DNA of 64,000 nt, taken from the NCBI GenBank assembly GCA_914767715.1, contig OU612072.1:18166001-18230000 (forward strand), in the 5' to 3' direction. Under the pieces are notes generated by a model. It was not told the DNA's origin and made no database searches. It saw nothing but the letters and a program-made list of their open reading frames with translations. The stretch is from Membranipora membranacea (taxonomy: Eukaryota; Bryozoa; Gymnolaemata; Cheilostomatida; Membraniporidae). The position numbers and the translations under genes are program-made. This document shows positions 21,301 through 31,300 of the stretch, piece after piece; position 1 is the stretch's first letter, and every line of letters starts with the position of its first letter.

Positions 21301-24300
21301 TACATAGATCTGTTTGCAGTAGTTTTTTTTTGTATAACTCTTTGATTCATCTTCATTTTTGAAATGATAGATAAGTTGGATAAACTGTTTGATGTCCACG
21401 CTCTCATCCTGAATGGTGACAGGCTTCTTAGCTATAGCTGTTTTTCACAAACTTTCCCGTATGGCATTGTTATGCACTTTGCTAAGACTGCGTGGTGGGA
21501 CAAATTCTATTTGATTCCACCACAGAGACTAATCAAGAAAACTTTAAGGCCTAAATCAACCTAGATCAACCACCAAGTTATCTGATTCTTACATACCAAA
21601 GTCGGGACAAATAGACAAGGCCAATCTATACTGTGTCACAGAATTTACATTTAGTCAGTCAGTATTTATTTTTTATTCATCAATTTTATTTTTGCTTTTA
21701 CCTTGTTCAAGTGGGAATCTTTTTAGCAATTCTATGCACCCAGTAAAAAGTTTTTATTTTATCTAAATATCTCTGGAGAGAGGGTTTTAAAATTAAACAA
21801 ACAAACAATGCTGACTTTCTGTAAAGGCTGCCTACATTATAAGCCCTCAATCGCTTTGATTCATAAATCTGATTTCAATGTTTTTTTAGTCACCCCGATG
21901 GCACATTACTATATAATAGCCGGAATCGTGTATAAATCTCCTGATCTCAGTACTTTAGTTAACTCCAGACTGGTGAGTATCAGTTCAAATGTGCACTTAC
22001 ATCTTCGTACCAAATTTTTTCGCTCGATAATCGCCACTCATACTTGTAATGCGGCCTGGTTTGTGATGAAGCTGGGTTCAATACAGTACCGGATGGCAAG
22101 CAACTAACAAGGCAGTCCACTCACCATGAATGTCAGTAGACAAGTGCCCCATGTGCAGTATTCTCAAGGTTCCGGTCAAGTCATAATTTGGTCAGGGTGA
22201 AATGATGGTAACTCCCTAGTTGTATGAGCAGAGAAGACAACTCCAAGATACATGTACAAAGTACATGTATGACAACATGACAACAAACCTAATGATAGGA
22301 ATACTCCACAGGTCATCATTTGTGAAGCTTAAAATTTGATGGAGAATTTTCATGCTTCTTGCTCACCCTGAATTAAGGTATGGTGGTGTTTTAAGGTTAT
22401 TTTGTTTGTTTCTAATTCAGTGGAATGTTGTTATAAGATATGGTGGTTAATTATCTTTCATGGTCCATCCATGTGTCAAAAAGGCGCTATGACTCATTGG
22501 GAGGAGGGAGAGCTTTAATCACGAATATCTTTCCCGCCAGCCTATCCACTTTAGTTTCATCTTATAACCCAGACACACCACCTCGTAATCACAGTTGACA
22601 CTTGAGTTCTGGATATCATGTAGATTTTATTCTTATTTTGTAGATGAATGCATCATTTTGTCTCAGCCATGCTCTCAACAAAGGTGATTGTGAAATGACA
22701 TTCTTTAGTTTTAGAATCAACTGATAATTTGTTATTCTGAGGCCTTTCACAGTTAGAATGAGATATCCAAATCAATGCAATCACCTCGCACAAAATTATT
22801 GTTTTCTGGCCCATTGAAGAGGCAAATTTGTTCCCAAATTGTTCACTGAGCAGATATTAAGTTCCATCAAGTCGTGATCAATTTTTAAACAAGACATCTG
22901 GACCCTCTCCCTCTTGATGAGGCTGTTATACCAGGAAACAGGAATAGCTCAAGACTGCAAGGTTGTGGTTTCGATCCCGGTGGTTGCCTAGACCAAGTGT
23001 GGTCCATTTGCCTGCACTCGGAGTTGCTCCCGATCCACTGGTCACGACACAGCGCAAGGGAGCAAGTTGAATGCAGGCAATTGGATTAAACTTGATCCTG
23101 TGGTGCCCTAGCCCTAGCAGACCTCAAAAACTAACTAAGTTCTTTCCCCAACCAGTTGCTAGGTATTTGTAGCTTGCCAAAACGAGGAAAGTTTTTTAAT
23201 AATAGGGCTTTGACCATCGGTGTGGATGAAATGATAGTTCAGATACCAACGTATTAAGTGGTTTGCCATATTATGACATTTATTTTGTTTGTAGCGATCT
23301 CACACTCCAGGTATCACCCATCTAAAGGCTACTGGTGGGACTTCTCTGAGGAAAAAACAAAAGGTACCTATTCAAACGTCATCATTCACTTTGTTTCCAT
23401 ATGTCGGCGTAACGTCGTTGTTATGCCCAATCGATACATGGGAATAGCATTTAGGTTAACTTGCGAATGCATTTGTACTCACTCTCGTTTGATTCGCAAC
23501 AACCGTAGATAAATCGATAGATTATATGTGAGAGGTCCGGGTTTTCATCCCGGATGCGGCAGACCTCTTTTCATGTATTTTCATCCTGGAAAACGTTAGC
23601 ATTCATCAATCGATACGGGAGTCGGCCACCCAATCGAAGCATGGAACCATAGTCATTCAAAATCATTCGGTCAGAGTGCACGGTTTATGGAAATGTCGTC
23701 ATAAGTGTATGATAAAAAAAGTTTTTTAAGGTGCGGTAGGATTGGAAGTCATTGCTGTCCCTGTCACAACCAATCGACATGATTAATAGTTACCCACTTC
23801 CAATTATTACCTAGGGCCCAATGTTAATTTTCACAGTTAGTAGTGATTATAAAATTTATGTCGTTGGTTTGTAATGGAATTGCGTATTTTATCCTGACTC
23901 GTGATTGGCTCTCGGGTTTATCCTCACTCGTGATTGGCTCTCGGGTTTATCCTCACTCGTGATTGGCTCTCGTGTCTCTCACTCGTGATTGGCTCTCGTG
24001 TTTATGCTAACTTGTGATTAGCTCTTACGTTTCAAGTCCATATAAAGATGCTCTTTTCTGACCTTCTATAATGGTGACCTACATTGAATTACAGAAGGAG
24101 AGGAGATAGAGGCTCCCAAAGAGCAGGCCTCCTGGTTCCAGAGACAGAGAGTCGACTTGTTATTAGGTGAGGAACTGGGGCTAAATTAATTTATCATTCG
24201 CAGAATTCACATCGATCAAACACGAATTTGAGACATGATTATGTGATGACAAACAGAATAGCCTGCTAGGCTCTCGCTTTCAGATCACTCAGTCACTTGA

Positions 24301-27249
24301 TGGAACTATATAAATTCTGAGTGAGCGGTTTGAGAGCACTTTTGTCTAATTAAAAGACCAAGTTAGTGATGATTTTGAACGATGTCATAATGATCACTTG
24401 CTTTAGTAAAGGATTGCTGTTTCTAATTGTAAGACCCCCCAGCATAACTGATGTGACCTGCCACCCTGACATCGAGACTACGCTATTATCATGTGTATCT
24501 CTGATCGTTAGAGTCAATTTAGTATGAGTGCCTAATTAGTAAAAGTGAACATAGGTCATCACACCAAATTCCTGTGATGGTACTCATGCTCAGTGAATTA
24601 ATTCAGTCTCTATCGATCAGAGATATACATTCAATAGTATATCACATTATCAGTGTTGTGACCTGCAGTGTAACTAGCTATCTAACTAACTAATTATCTT
24701 ACTCAAAGCAGGAAGTGGTGTAACTCAAAATGAGAGTTAAATTGATTCATGGTCCTTGCAAGTTTAAGTTTTATATATCAAGGTTGTTGATGGTGGCATT
24801 GTATGGGCCATGTACTAAGATTATTGTGACCTGGTGAAAACGAAAAGCACCCGATTTGTCTTGTCTTATGTGGGGGGAGGGTAGTGGTATGGACCATACT
24901 CTCCAGAGAACAGGTGGTTGGCCCCCACCCTAGTGCTCAAAGACCCCTTACATTATTACTGATTGAACACATCCTTGATGTTAGAAGGATGAGTAGTTCC
25001 ATCAGTCGGTTTTTGAGATTATGAGAGTTGCCTGAATTTGAGATGTGTGTGTTTTGTGAGAGTTCTTGGTTGAAGTTGATTTTTGAAAGGATGTGATCAT
25101 TTGCGCTATCAAATCACCTGATTGTTGATACTGGAATGCCGAAAACAGCAAGCTGGATCAATGTTTGAACATCTCAACCAACTAAGTTGTCCTTGAATAT
25201 GTCTCTGTACTAACTTATAGTACTTACTGCCAACATAACATTGAGTTCAAAGACATGTCCTCTCACTAAGAGGAGACAACTAGAAAGTGTTGAGCTCATA
25301 CCTGTTTGTACTTTGTGTAGTCAGCTTATATAAAAGTGACCAATAGGTCAGACCACTGATATATATTCATGGATTGGGGGAACATATCTGATCTTGAACA
25401 AGCATATAGCAATTTACTTATGATTGTTGGAAACGATTTCCCATTATTAAGCCGACCCCTTGTAAACATTTGTCAAGTAGCTTGCCTGAATTTTAAAAAA
25501 ACATTACTGGGAGGTCAGTCAATGCATAACGATGAAGCTGCCAGAATTTTAGCTAGATCCAATTACTGACACAAAGTCATATGCTGATGTAATTTCTCCA
25601 CAAATAGCCATACTGTGTATTTTACCACTGATCCATGAATTCATATCTATGGGTTAGACTTACCTTGAATTTTCTGATTGGTTGATTAGTTTTTTGAATA
25701 ATATTTTGCAGGTGAACTAGTACGGCAATATCCTATGAAGGTGCCTCTCCCTGCAGCGACGAGTCTAGATACTAAACCTGGTGAGTCCAAACCCCCCCTC
25801 CCCTCGCCTCAAACCACCCATACCACTCTACGCATGTGCAAACTGTTGAGGCACACGCTCGTCTCTGCAGTATAAGACCTGAATTAATTCACATAGACAG
25901 AGGAAAGCGATCGAAACCCATAATTGGAAAAAAATGGGCCTCAATGGTTTTGGTATCTTATAACCTGGAACTCTGGGAGTTGCTTTTCTTGAGTAAAGGC
26001 AGCGCCACCATCGCTGTGCTGCAGAGATAGACTATGTCTTAATAAATGAATCAGAAGATGCACTAAAAGTATCAAATTCGCTCCTGGTCACATCTTAGGA
26101 ATAAAAATGATCCATTTGAGATTTAAAATCATTTTAACATAAAACCAAGAAACAAGATAAAACTAAAAGTTCCTGCTTTCGAGCAAAGCCAAAAGAATTA
26201 AAATATTTGTTGCTTGCACAAAATCGAAATCCTACTATTCTTCAAACGACTTGAAAAGATCAATTAAGATTTAAAGTTACTTTGCGACATGAACTAGAGT
26301 CATACACAATGTAAATTCATAGACTTAATGATAAACCTAGACAGGACACTGTACCGCGCATTAGCAATGAGGCACTTAATTTTGGGCGACATAAAGAAAT
26401 TGGAAGGTGTTGAAGCAATGATGCTATCATAGATTTACTGCCCACAACCCGATCAAAATTGATCGAGTTAAAAACCTGGATTGTGGACAGTAAATCATTG
26501 TCCAATGTCGTTAAGTCGCCTCACAATTAAGTGCCTCACTTCGGCTGTATACGGTGTCCTGTCTAATAACATAGCTTCTCCCGGGCAAGCAAAGTTTTCA
26601 AGTTGGCTGGGTCGTATGATAAGAGTGTGTCCTCCTATACAAAATAATTCATAATGATATTTTGGTGAAGCACAAAATTTTACTGCTATATATACTTTTA
26701 TATATATTTACTTATATATACATATTCTCATTATAAATGTTTTGCTCTCAGTGCCAGAAAAAATAGAAAAAACGAACCAGAAAGAAAATTGAATAGAATA
26801 GCATTACCGTTGTTGATCAAGTTGATAAAATATTGTTGAATAGCAATGTTCTAAATGAGCTGAACTTTTTTAGCTTGAAAATCTTTGTGGTCTAAGCTTA
26901 ATATGTGTTTGCCAGGAGACTTTCATCTATAATATCAGATATTTCTCTCAACCCGCCCACAATCACATGATATTCTGGTATAAATGTGATGTTCTACATA
27001 GACTTAATAATTGCATTGATGTGTCTATGGAAATCCTCATGTAACCCCCTTGTAATCCCATAGCAAGAAGACAACTCCCTCGATTAACTATCTTATATTT
27101 TAACATTCATTTATTTCTCTCCTCCAGAGTCATCAGATGTAGAAAAGTCCGCTGGCAAAACAGGAACTAAACGAGAACTGGCAGACAATGATTCTACCTC
27201 CGGACAACCGAGTAATAAAATACAGAGGACTATCAAAACCGAATTATAA
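15376..27249 (+). CDS. MED6: Mediator complex subunit 6, nine exons, complete
   Basis: Exons: 15376-15418, 19938-20085, 20839-20930, 21890-21972, 22644-22683, 23295-23363, 24095-24166, 25712-25780 and 27128-27249 (stop TAA). Every junction is GT-AG with matching phase, giving 245 aa; human MED6 is 246 aa. Signatures in order: INWFDSSWIPMLNPANIMDY, KFYDRTCNNEIIKMQR, PPILYIIRKQHRH, HYYIIAGIVYKSPDLSTLVN, SRYHPSKGYWWDFSEE, WFQRQRVDLLL, and a lysine/serine-rich tail QPSNKIQRTIKTEL. MED6 is a head-module subunit of Mediator, contacting RNA polymerase II during transcription initiation in the nucleus. The first exon codes 14 residues (MIDFLEAINENRSL); it was chosen because its phase and the N..L..S.W alignment fit. 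The fifth exon is only 40 nt. Ends convergent with FAM177. Confidence 0.96.
16800..16824. repeat. Short palindrome
   Basis: GTGTCACATACA-G-TGTATGTGACAC is an exact inverted repeat in MED6 intron 1. No other feature was recognised around it. Confidence 0.7.
18010..18700 (-). pseudogene. LINE relic, C-terminal reverse transcriptase/thumb region
   Basis: Minus-strand frames read YVDSKLTWHEHIAKITSKAN, LAFIRLNVLTTSEDIRSTAY and KQLVRPVLEYAS. The next piece, in another frame, carries LQAVQRRAVRFI-like residues and then HVPRSTHHSSRRHAQQYFIP. These are the terminal pol segments of Jockey/CR1-type non-LTR elements. The frame is broken several times. It lies in MED6 intron 1, antisense. Confidence 0.8.
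19578..19905 (+). repeat. Dispersed repeat, family C (copy 1), next to MED6 exon 2
   Basis: Contains CAAATAAAAATAATGAAAAT, TCATAGTGGTCAGGTGGAGG, ACTATGATCCACTATGGATC and CTAGTAGGGACTGTCACTTT. The same blocks, diverged and inverted, occur at 61128-61390. It ends about 30 nt before the MED6 exon 2 acceptor at 19938, so part of the acceptor environment is repeat-derived. Confidence 0.75.
20288..20366 (+). repeat. Three tandem 26-bp units
   Basis: GCTAACATTAAGTCACCCC is repeated three times with a short spacer (CAACTA or TAACTA). Lies in MED6 intron 2. Confidence 0.8.
20911..21100 (+). repeat. 108-bp direct duplication carrying the MED6 exon 3 splice donor
   Basis: Copy 1 starts at 20911 (CAGGCATGATACCGAGAAAA then GTAAGC) and covers the end of exon 3. 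Copy 2 starts at 21019 (CAGGCATGACACAGAAAA then GTAAGC). Downstream blocks CAGCTTAGCCTTAGTGCT also match. The second donor lies 106 nt into intron 3. Confidence 0.9.
22930..23200 (+). repeat. tRNA-derived SINE in MED6 intron 5
   Basis: B-box-like GTGGTTTCGATCCCGGTGG is followed by a non-tRNA body. Upstream A-box-like sequence is degraded. It ends about 95 nt before exon 23295-23363. Confidence 0.6.
23520..23585 (+). repeat. SINE head fragment
   Basis: GGTCCGGGTTTTCATCCCGG resembles a tRNA T-arm with B box. Short and isolated, so only a tentative SINE remnant. Lies in MED6 intron 6. Confidence 0.35.
23890..24035 (+). repeat. Tandem 29-bp repeat with five CCAAT-box (ATTGG) sites
   Basis: Units read ACTCGTGATTGGCTCTCGGG. 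The ATTGG (or ATTAG in the last) cores start at 23904, 23933, 23962, 23988 and 24017, so spacing is 29 bp with one 26-bp step. On the minus strand each core is GAGCCAATCA, a good NF-Y-type site. Lies in MED6 intron 6, about 60 nt before exon 24095-24166. Confidence 0.8.
24455..24672. repeat. Foldback MITE, family D (copy 1)
   Basis: The left arm has GACATCGAGACTACGC and TGTGTATCTCTGATCGTTAG; the right arm has the inverted CGATCAGAGATATACA and ATCAGTGTTGTGACC. Related copies are at 29250-29475 and 32695-32940. Lies in MED6 intron 7. Confidence 0.75.
26338..26565. mobile_element. MITE, family A (copy 2), TA-flanked
   Basis: Inverted ends GACAGGACACTGTACCGCG and its near complement ending GGTGTCCTGTC are each flanked by TA. 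The inner arms GAGGCACTTAATTTTGGGCG and CGCCTCACAATTAAGTGCCT are shared with 184-542. A TA duplication suggests a Tc1/mariner-type mobilising enzyme (inferred). Lies in MED6 intron 8. Confidence 0.75.
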
Positions 27250-27760
27250 TTTCAGATCACTTGAGAGGTTGACATATTTAATAGTGTAAGATTATGAGCA
27301 CTTTTGACCAGTTTGTATTATTCTGACAGAGTAGAGAGACTGGACAGATCGTTGTATTTTTTATGTATATCAAACTAGATTTACAGCCAATGACCACATG
27401 TATAAAGAGTCATGATTTTTTTACTGGTATTTAAGACCAACAATCCGATGTTCTGTATTGAGTTTGTCTGCTTGCATACTGCTATCAATGTTGAGTTTCA
27501 GGTAATCTGCTCTTATAAGATAACCATGCATTGTGCAACTGGTGTAAATGTAAAAAAATACAATGTTATCAATCGCCACAAGTGAAATCGATCAACTTTT
27601 CTAGCAGCTATCGCTCGACATTCTATAACATGGGACAAAGCGATACGGCCTTCAATTGATTCTGTAACAAGTTCAACTCTGCATTTATCCAGAGTAGAAA
27701 GTGTGCGAGTGCAAGTAGTTCCGTAATTGATCTCCCCGCTCCTCACCAATTGATCATTTG

Positions 27761-27892
27761 GAGGTACCTATTCTAAGTGCTCAGGCTGCTCCATTGCGAG
27801 TTCGTGGCATTACATTACATTACGTGGTTGATAATGTAATGCCACTAACACACATTGGAGCAGTCTGAGCACTTAGACTAGAAGGTACCTCT
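27761..27892. repeat. Foldback MITE, family E (copy 1)
   Basis: Arms GAGGTACCTATTCTAAGTGC and TCAGGCTGCTCCATTGCGAG are mirrored by AGCAGTCTGAGCACTTAGAC and GAAGGTACCTC. A short spacer lies between GGCATTACATT and AATGTAATGCC. Second copy at 48525-48668. Confidence 0.85.
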
Positions 27893-27995
27893 TTACAAGA
27901 ACAAACTGAGCATAAGGGTAGGGCATATAAATTGTCTTGAAAGATTGTTTTATACTCTGTATGCGGCATATTCTCCAGCTGAGAGTTACATAAAC

Positions 27996-28001
27996 TTTAT
28001 T
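27996..28001 (-). terminator. Candidate poly(A) signal for FAM177
   Basis: AATAAA on the minus strand, 383 nt past the FAM177 stop codon. Position only; no transcript evidence. Confidence 0.35.
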
Positions 28002-28383
28002 AGTTGTATTACGGGAGTTTGTCCAAAACTTATTGATTACAGGCAAGATGAACATCTTCACTAGGACAGAGGTGATTGTGAACAGCTTGGTAGAAAAATG
28101 CAGAATGACACAAAAATAAATAAAATAGGCTTAGAACCAGACATCGAGGGGCTGTATGATATAGGGAGAGATTGATGCAGACAGGTAGTTTGAGTTCTCA
28201 AATGGGATGTTTTCAGGCATTTGGGACACGCCACTATCAAACATGCTTTTATAGAAAAACATGAAATCAACAAATGGTGATTGCTAAGCAGTCAGACAAG
28301 TTGTAGATTAACAACAGGAGCAGCCGTAAAACTGAGATTTACGGCTTAAAAATAACTTTCAATGGTCAGGTGCTGCTTCATTA

Positions 28384-31300
28384 CTAGCTAGCACCTGGCT
28401 GCTCTTTGTCAGACACTGCAGCAATATCTTTTTCTGCAGATTGTGATTCATTTTGCTGCATATCAACACTGTCACCAGCACCGCCTGTTTCGGCCAGTTC
28501 AATACTCTCAGGGTTTATACTGTTATCATTTATAGGAGTGTCTATATTCTGCAGATTATCACTGGTTGTGTTTTCCTGCTGCAGATTATCGTTAGTAGTG
28601 ACTGAGCTGAGTTGAGCTTCCTCTTCTTCCCTCTCAAGTCGCTCATCTTCCTCCTCCTGAAAAAATAAGAAATTTAATTTTAAATAATAATTAGGTATCT
28701 CAGTTAGTGTAATCAGGGAGTTTGGGATATAAACTCCCTGGTGTAATTCAGTAGTGGGATTCAGTCCAACAATTTGGAGTTATCTACTCAGGTCCGGATG
28801 AGCAGACAACTTCACACAACAACAAACCAAAACCCATCAGTCAAACAAAACAAAACCAAACACAGGTAGATGGGTCTATTCAGAAATTCAATACCAGTGA
28901 TACATGAGTAGAGAACTCCAAATATTCAACTCAACCAAAAATCCAGACAAGGCAAAAATTAATAACTGTTGGCCTGAAACCCAGGCTAGTAATATCAATG
29001 AAAAGGGCCTGCATAATAAACTCACTGAACTTTGTATTATGAAGTATTTAATGTGATTCGGGCATTTTGGTTTGCCCATCAAATCTCAATAGTTTACAGT
29101 TGCTTCATTAAGATGACTGATGAGTTTTTTGTAACCAACTAGGCTGCAGGTCATGCCCTCACTTGGAAAGAATCCTAAATATTTCCAGCTACCTCCTCAA
29201 TAATAAGAGTAGCCAGATTTATGGCATGCCGATTGGCCCATAGGACTTACTATAAGTACCAACCCTGATGCCTTGATATACTATTGTATGTATATCTCCG
29301 ATCGGTAGAGAGCGAACTAATCCACTTAGCATCAGTACCATCACAAGGAATTTTGGGTGACGACCGAGTTCAATTTTACTATAGGTGCGGGTACATGTTA
29401 GGTACTTAATTGACTCTTACAATCAGAGATACACATGATAATAGTGTAGTCTCGATATCAGTGTGATAAGTACCAGTACCTGACCTCTACATAGAAAAGT
29501 CACTCTCTGTGATGAAAACTTGACTTTGCATTACAGCTGGCTGGCTAGCTTACAAAAAATATGGAGTTGCAAGGAGGAGACTCTCTTGAAGGCTAATCAT
29601 CGTGGGCAATGTGATCATTATATAACTTGACCGTCTCCTGGTCAGTCAGAAACATCATTTGAATGTCCCCACCCCTTCCCCCAATAATCTAGTCATACTA
29701 ATATACAATATAGTTCTATTTTATATGAAATTGATCAATTGTGCATTCCTGCCCTGCCCAAATAAAGCCAACACCTCACCACAGCCAGCCCTTAATGGCG
29801 TTCGATATGGCGATGTCGAACGCCATTAAGGCCGCGATCCCGAATGCCATTAAGGGCTGGCTGTGCACCTCAGCAGTAGGAGAAGAGACACTTGGAATTG
29901 AGGCCAATCAGATCGAATTTTGTTCATCTCTACGATCGCATACATACTACATACATACTACATACATACTACATACATACTACATACATACTACATACAT
30001 ACTACATACATACTACATACATACTACATACATACTACATACATACTACATACATACTACATACATACTACATACATACTACATACATACTACATACATA
30101 CTACATACATACTACATACATACTACATAGTGGTTCTTACCTCCTCTTTCATTTTGTGATATTCATCGATAACATATTGATATTTAGGAGTTGTGATACC
30201 AAAAAACCAGGCAAGCTTCTCTCCAAGGAAGTCAGCAACTGTAAAAAGAGGAATATCAATGTCACATCAAGCCAGTATTGAAGGCCTAACTCACAATTAA
30301 TGTGCCAACTTCATAATTTCCACAAGTAGATTATGTGTACGAGCAGCACATTTTTCTCACAACTAGTGATAGCAATAAAATCAATCAATCATCTTCTGGT
30401 AAAAGATTAAGAGCTGAAAATTTATGCAGACTGCTGGTAGTGGTATTTCTTTGTCAACCAGCTCGATATGTGGTGCAACAAGAAGGAAGAGTAAGCTGTT
30501 GACTTATCAGAATTCGAATCAAATATGGATTTGTGGAATCCAGTTTAAGCGCACAGACCGTGGTTGAAAATGAAATGCTACTACCAGCTATCCTGGCACA
30601 TTTTGAGCACTTAAACTAGTAAACATCTTTTGTGAAGTGGACATTTGAAATGATGTAATAATACTATGTAAAATATATGTATAATTACTTTATCAGATAA
30701 TTATATAGACAGTAGCGTGATAATTCACCTTTTATAATGAGTGTGAAGTCTACTTCAACCTCATATCCCGGTAGCTAGTATTGGCATTTTATTAACAACT
30801 TATTGTTGGGGAAGTTGTTGGTAAAGAAATGCCAATACCAGCCAACCAGTTTGAGTTCTACCTGATCTCAAATTTGAGATCCTATGTGATGAGTCACAAT
30901 AGTGTCAGACAGGACATGAATGGACTACACCACTGACCAATCTATATAACAATACAAGCACCCTCTTAAAACCATCTGTTGCCCGTGTTTTTTAAGTACC
31001 CGTTTGTGTTACTGTTCAGACAAAACTATAAACAAAAAATTTTTTTTTTACAAGCCACAACAAACCTTCCATTGAAATTTAAAACAAGTCATATATTATT
31101 TCCTACTTTTGCATGTCTCAATATTTGCGGTAATTACATCAACATTGCAAAAAAATCTATTAAAATGCCTTTTTCCAAACAACTTTTGGACCTAGCCTGT
31201 CTTGACAAGCTTTGTTGTGGAACAACATATGCAACACCACAAAGGTTGCCGGGACAGGTTATTTCAGACCCTGATCTCTCTCAATGACCAATATCAGTCC

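Larger units (their letters stand above)
27250..28383. other. Convergent intergenic region MED6/FAM177
   Basis: About 1.1 kb between the two stop codons. It holds a foldback element (27761-27892) and a minus-strand AATAAA (27996-28001) that could serve FAM177. No AATAAA was seen for MED6; a weaker TATAAA lies near 27402. No coding exon was seen. Confidence 0.6.

Noticed and set aside
29741-30281. Three overlapping ORFs rich in Y/I/H/T
   Set aside because: They are frames through an 11-bp satellite in an intron. Open in all frames only because 11 is not a multiple of three.
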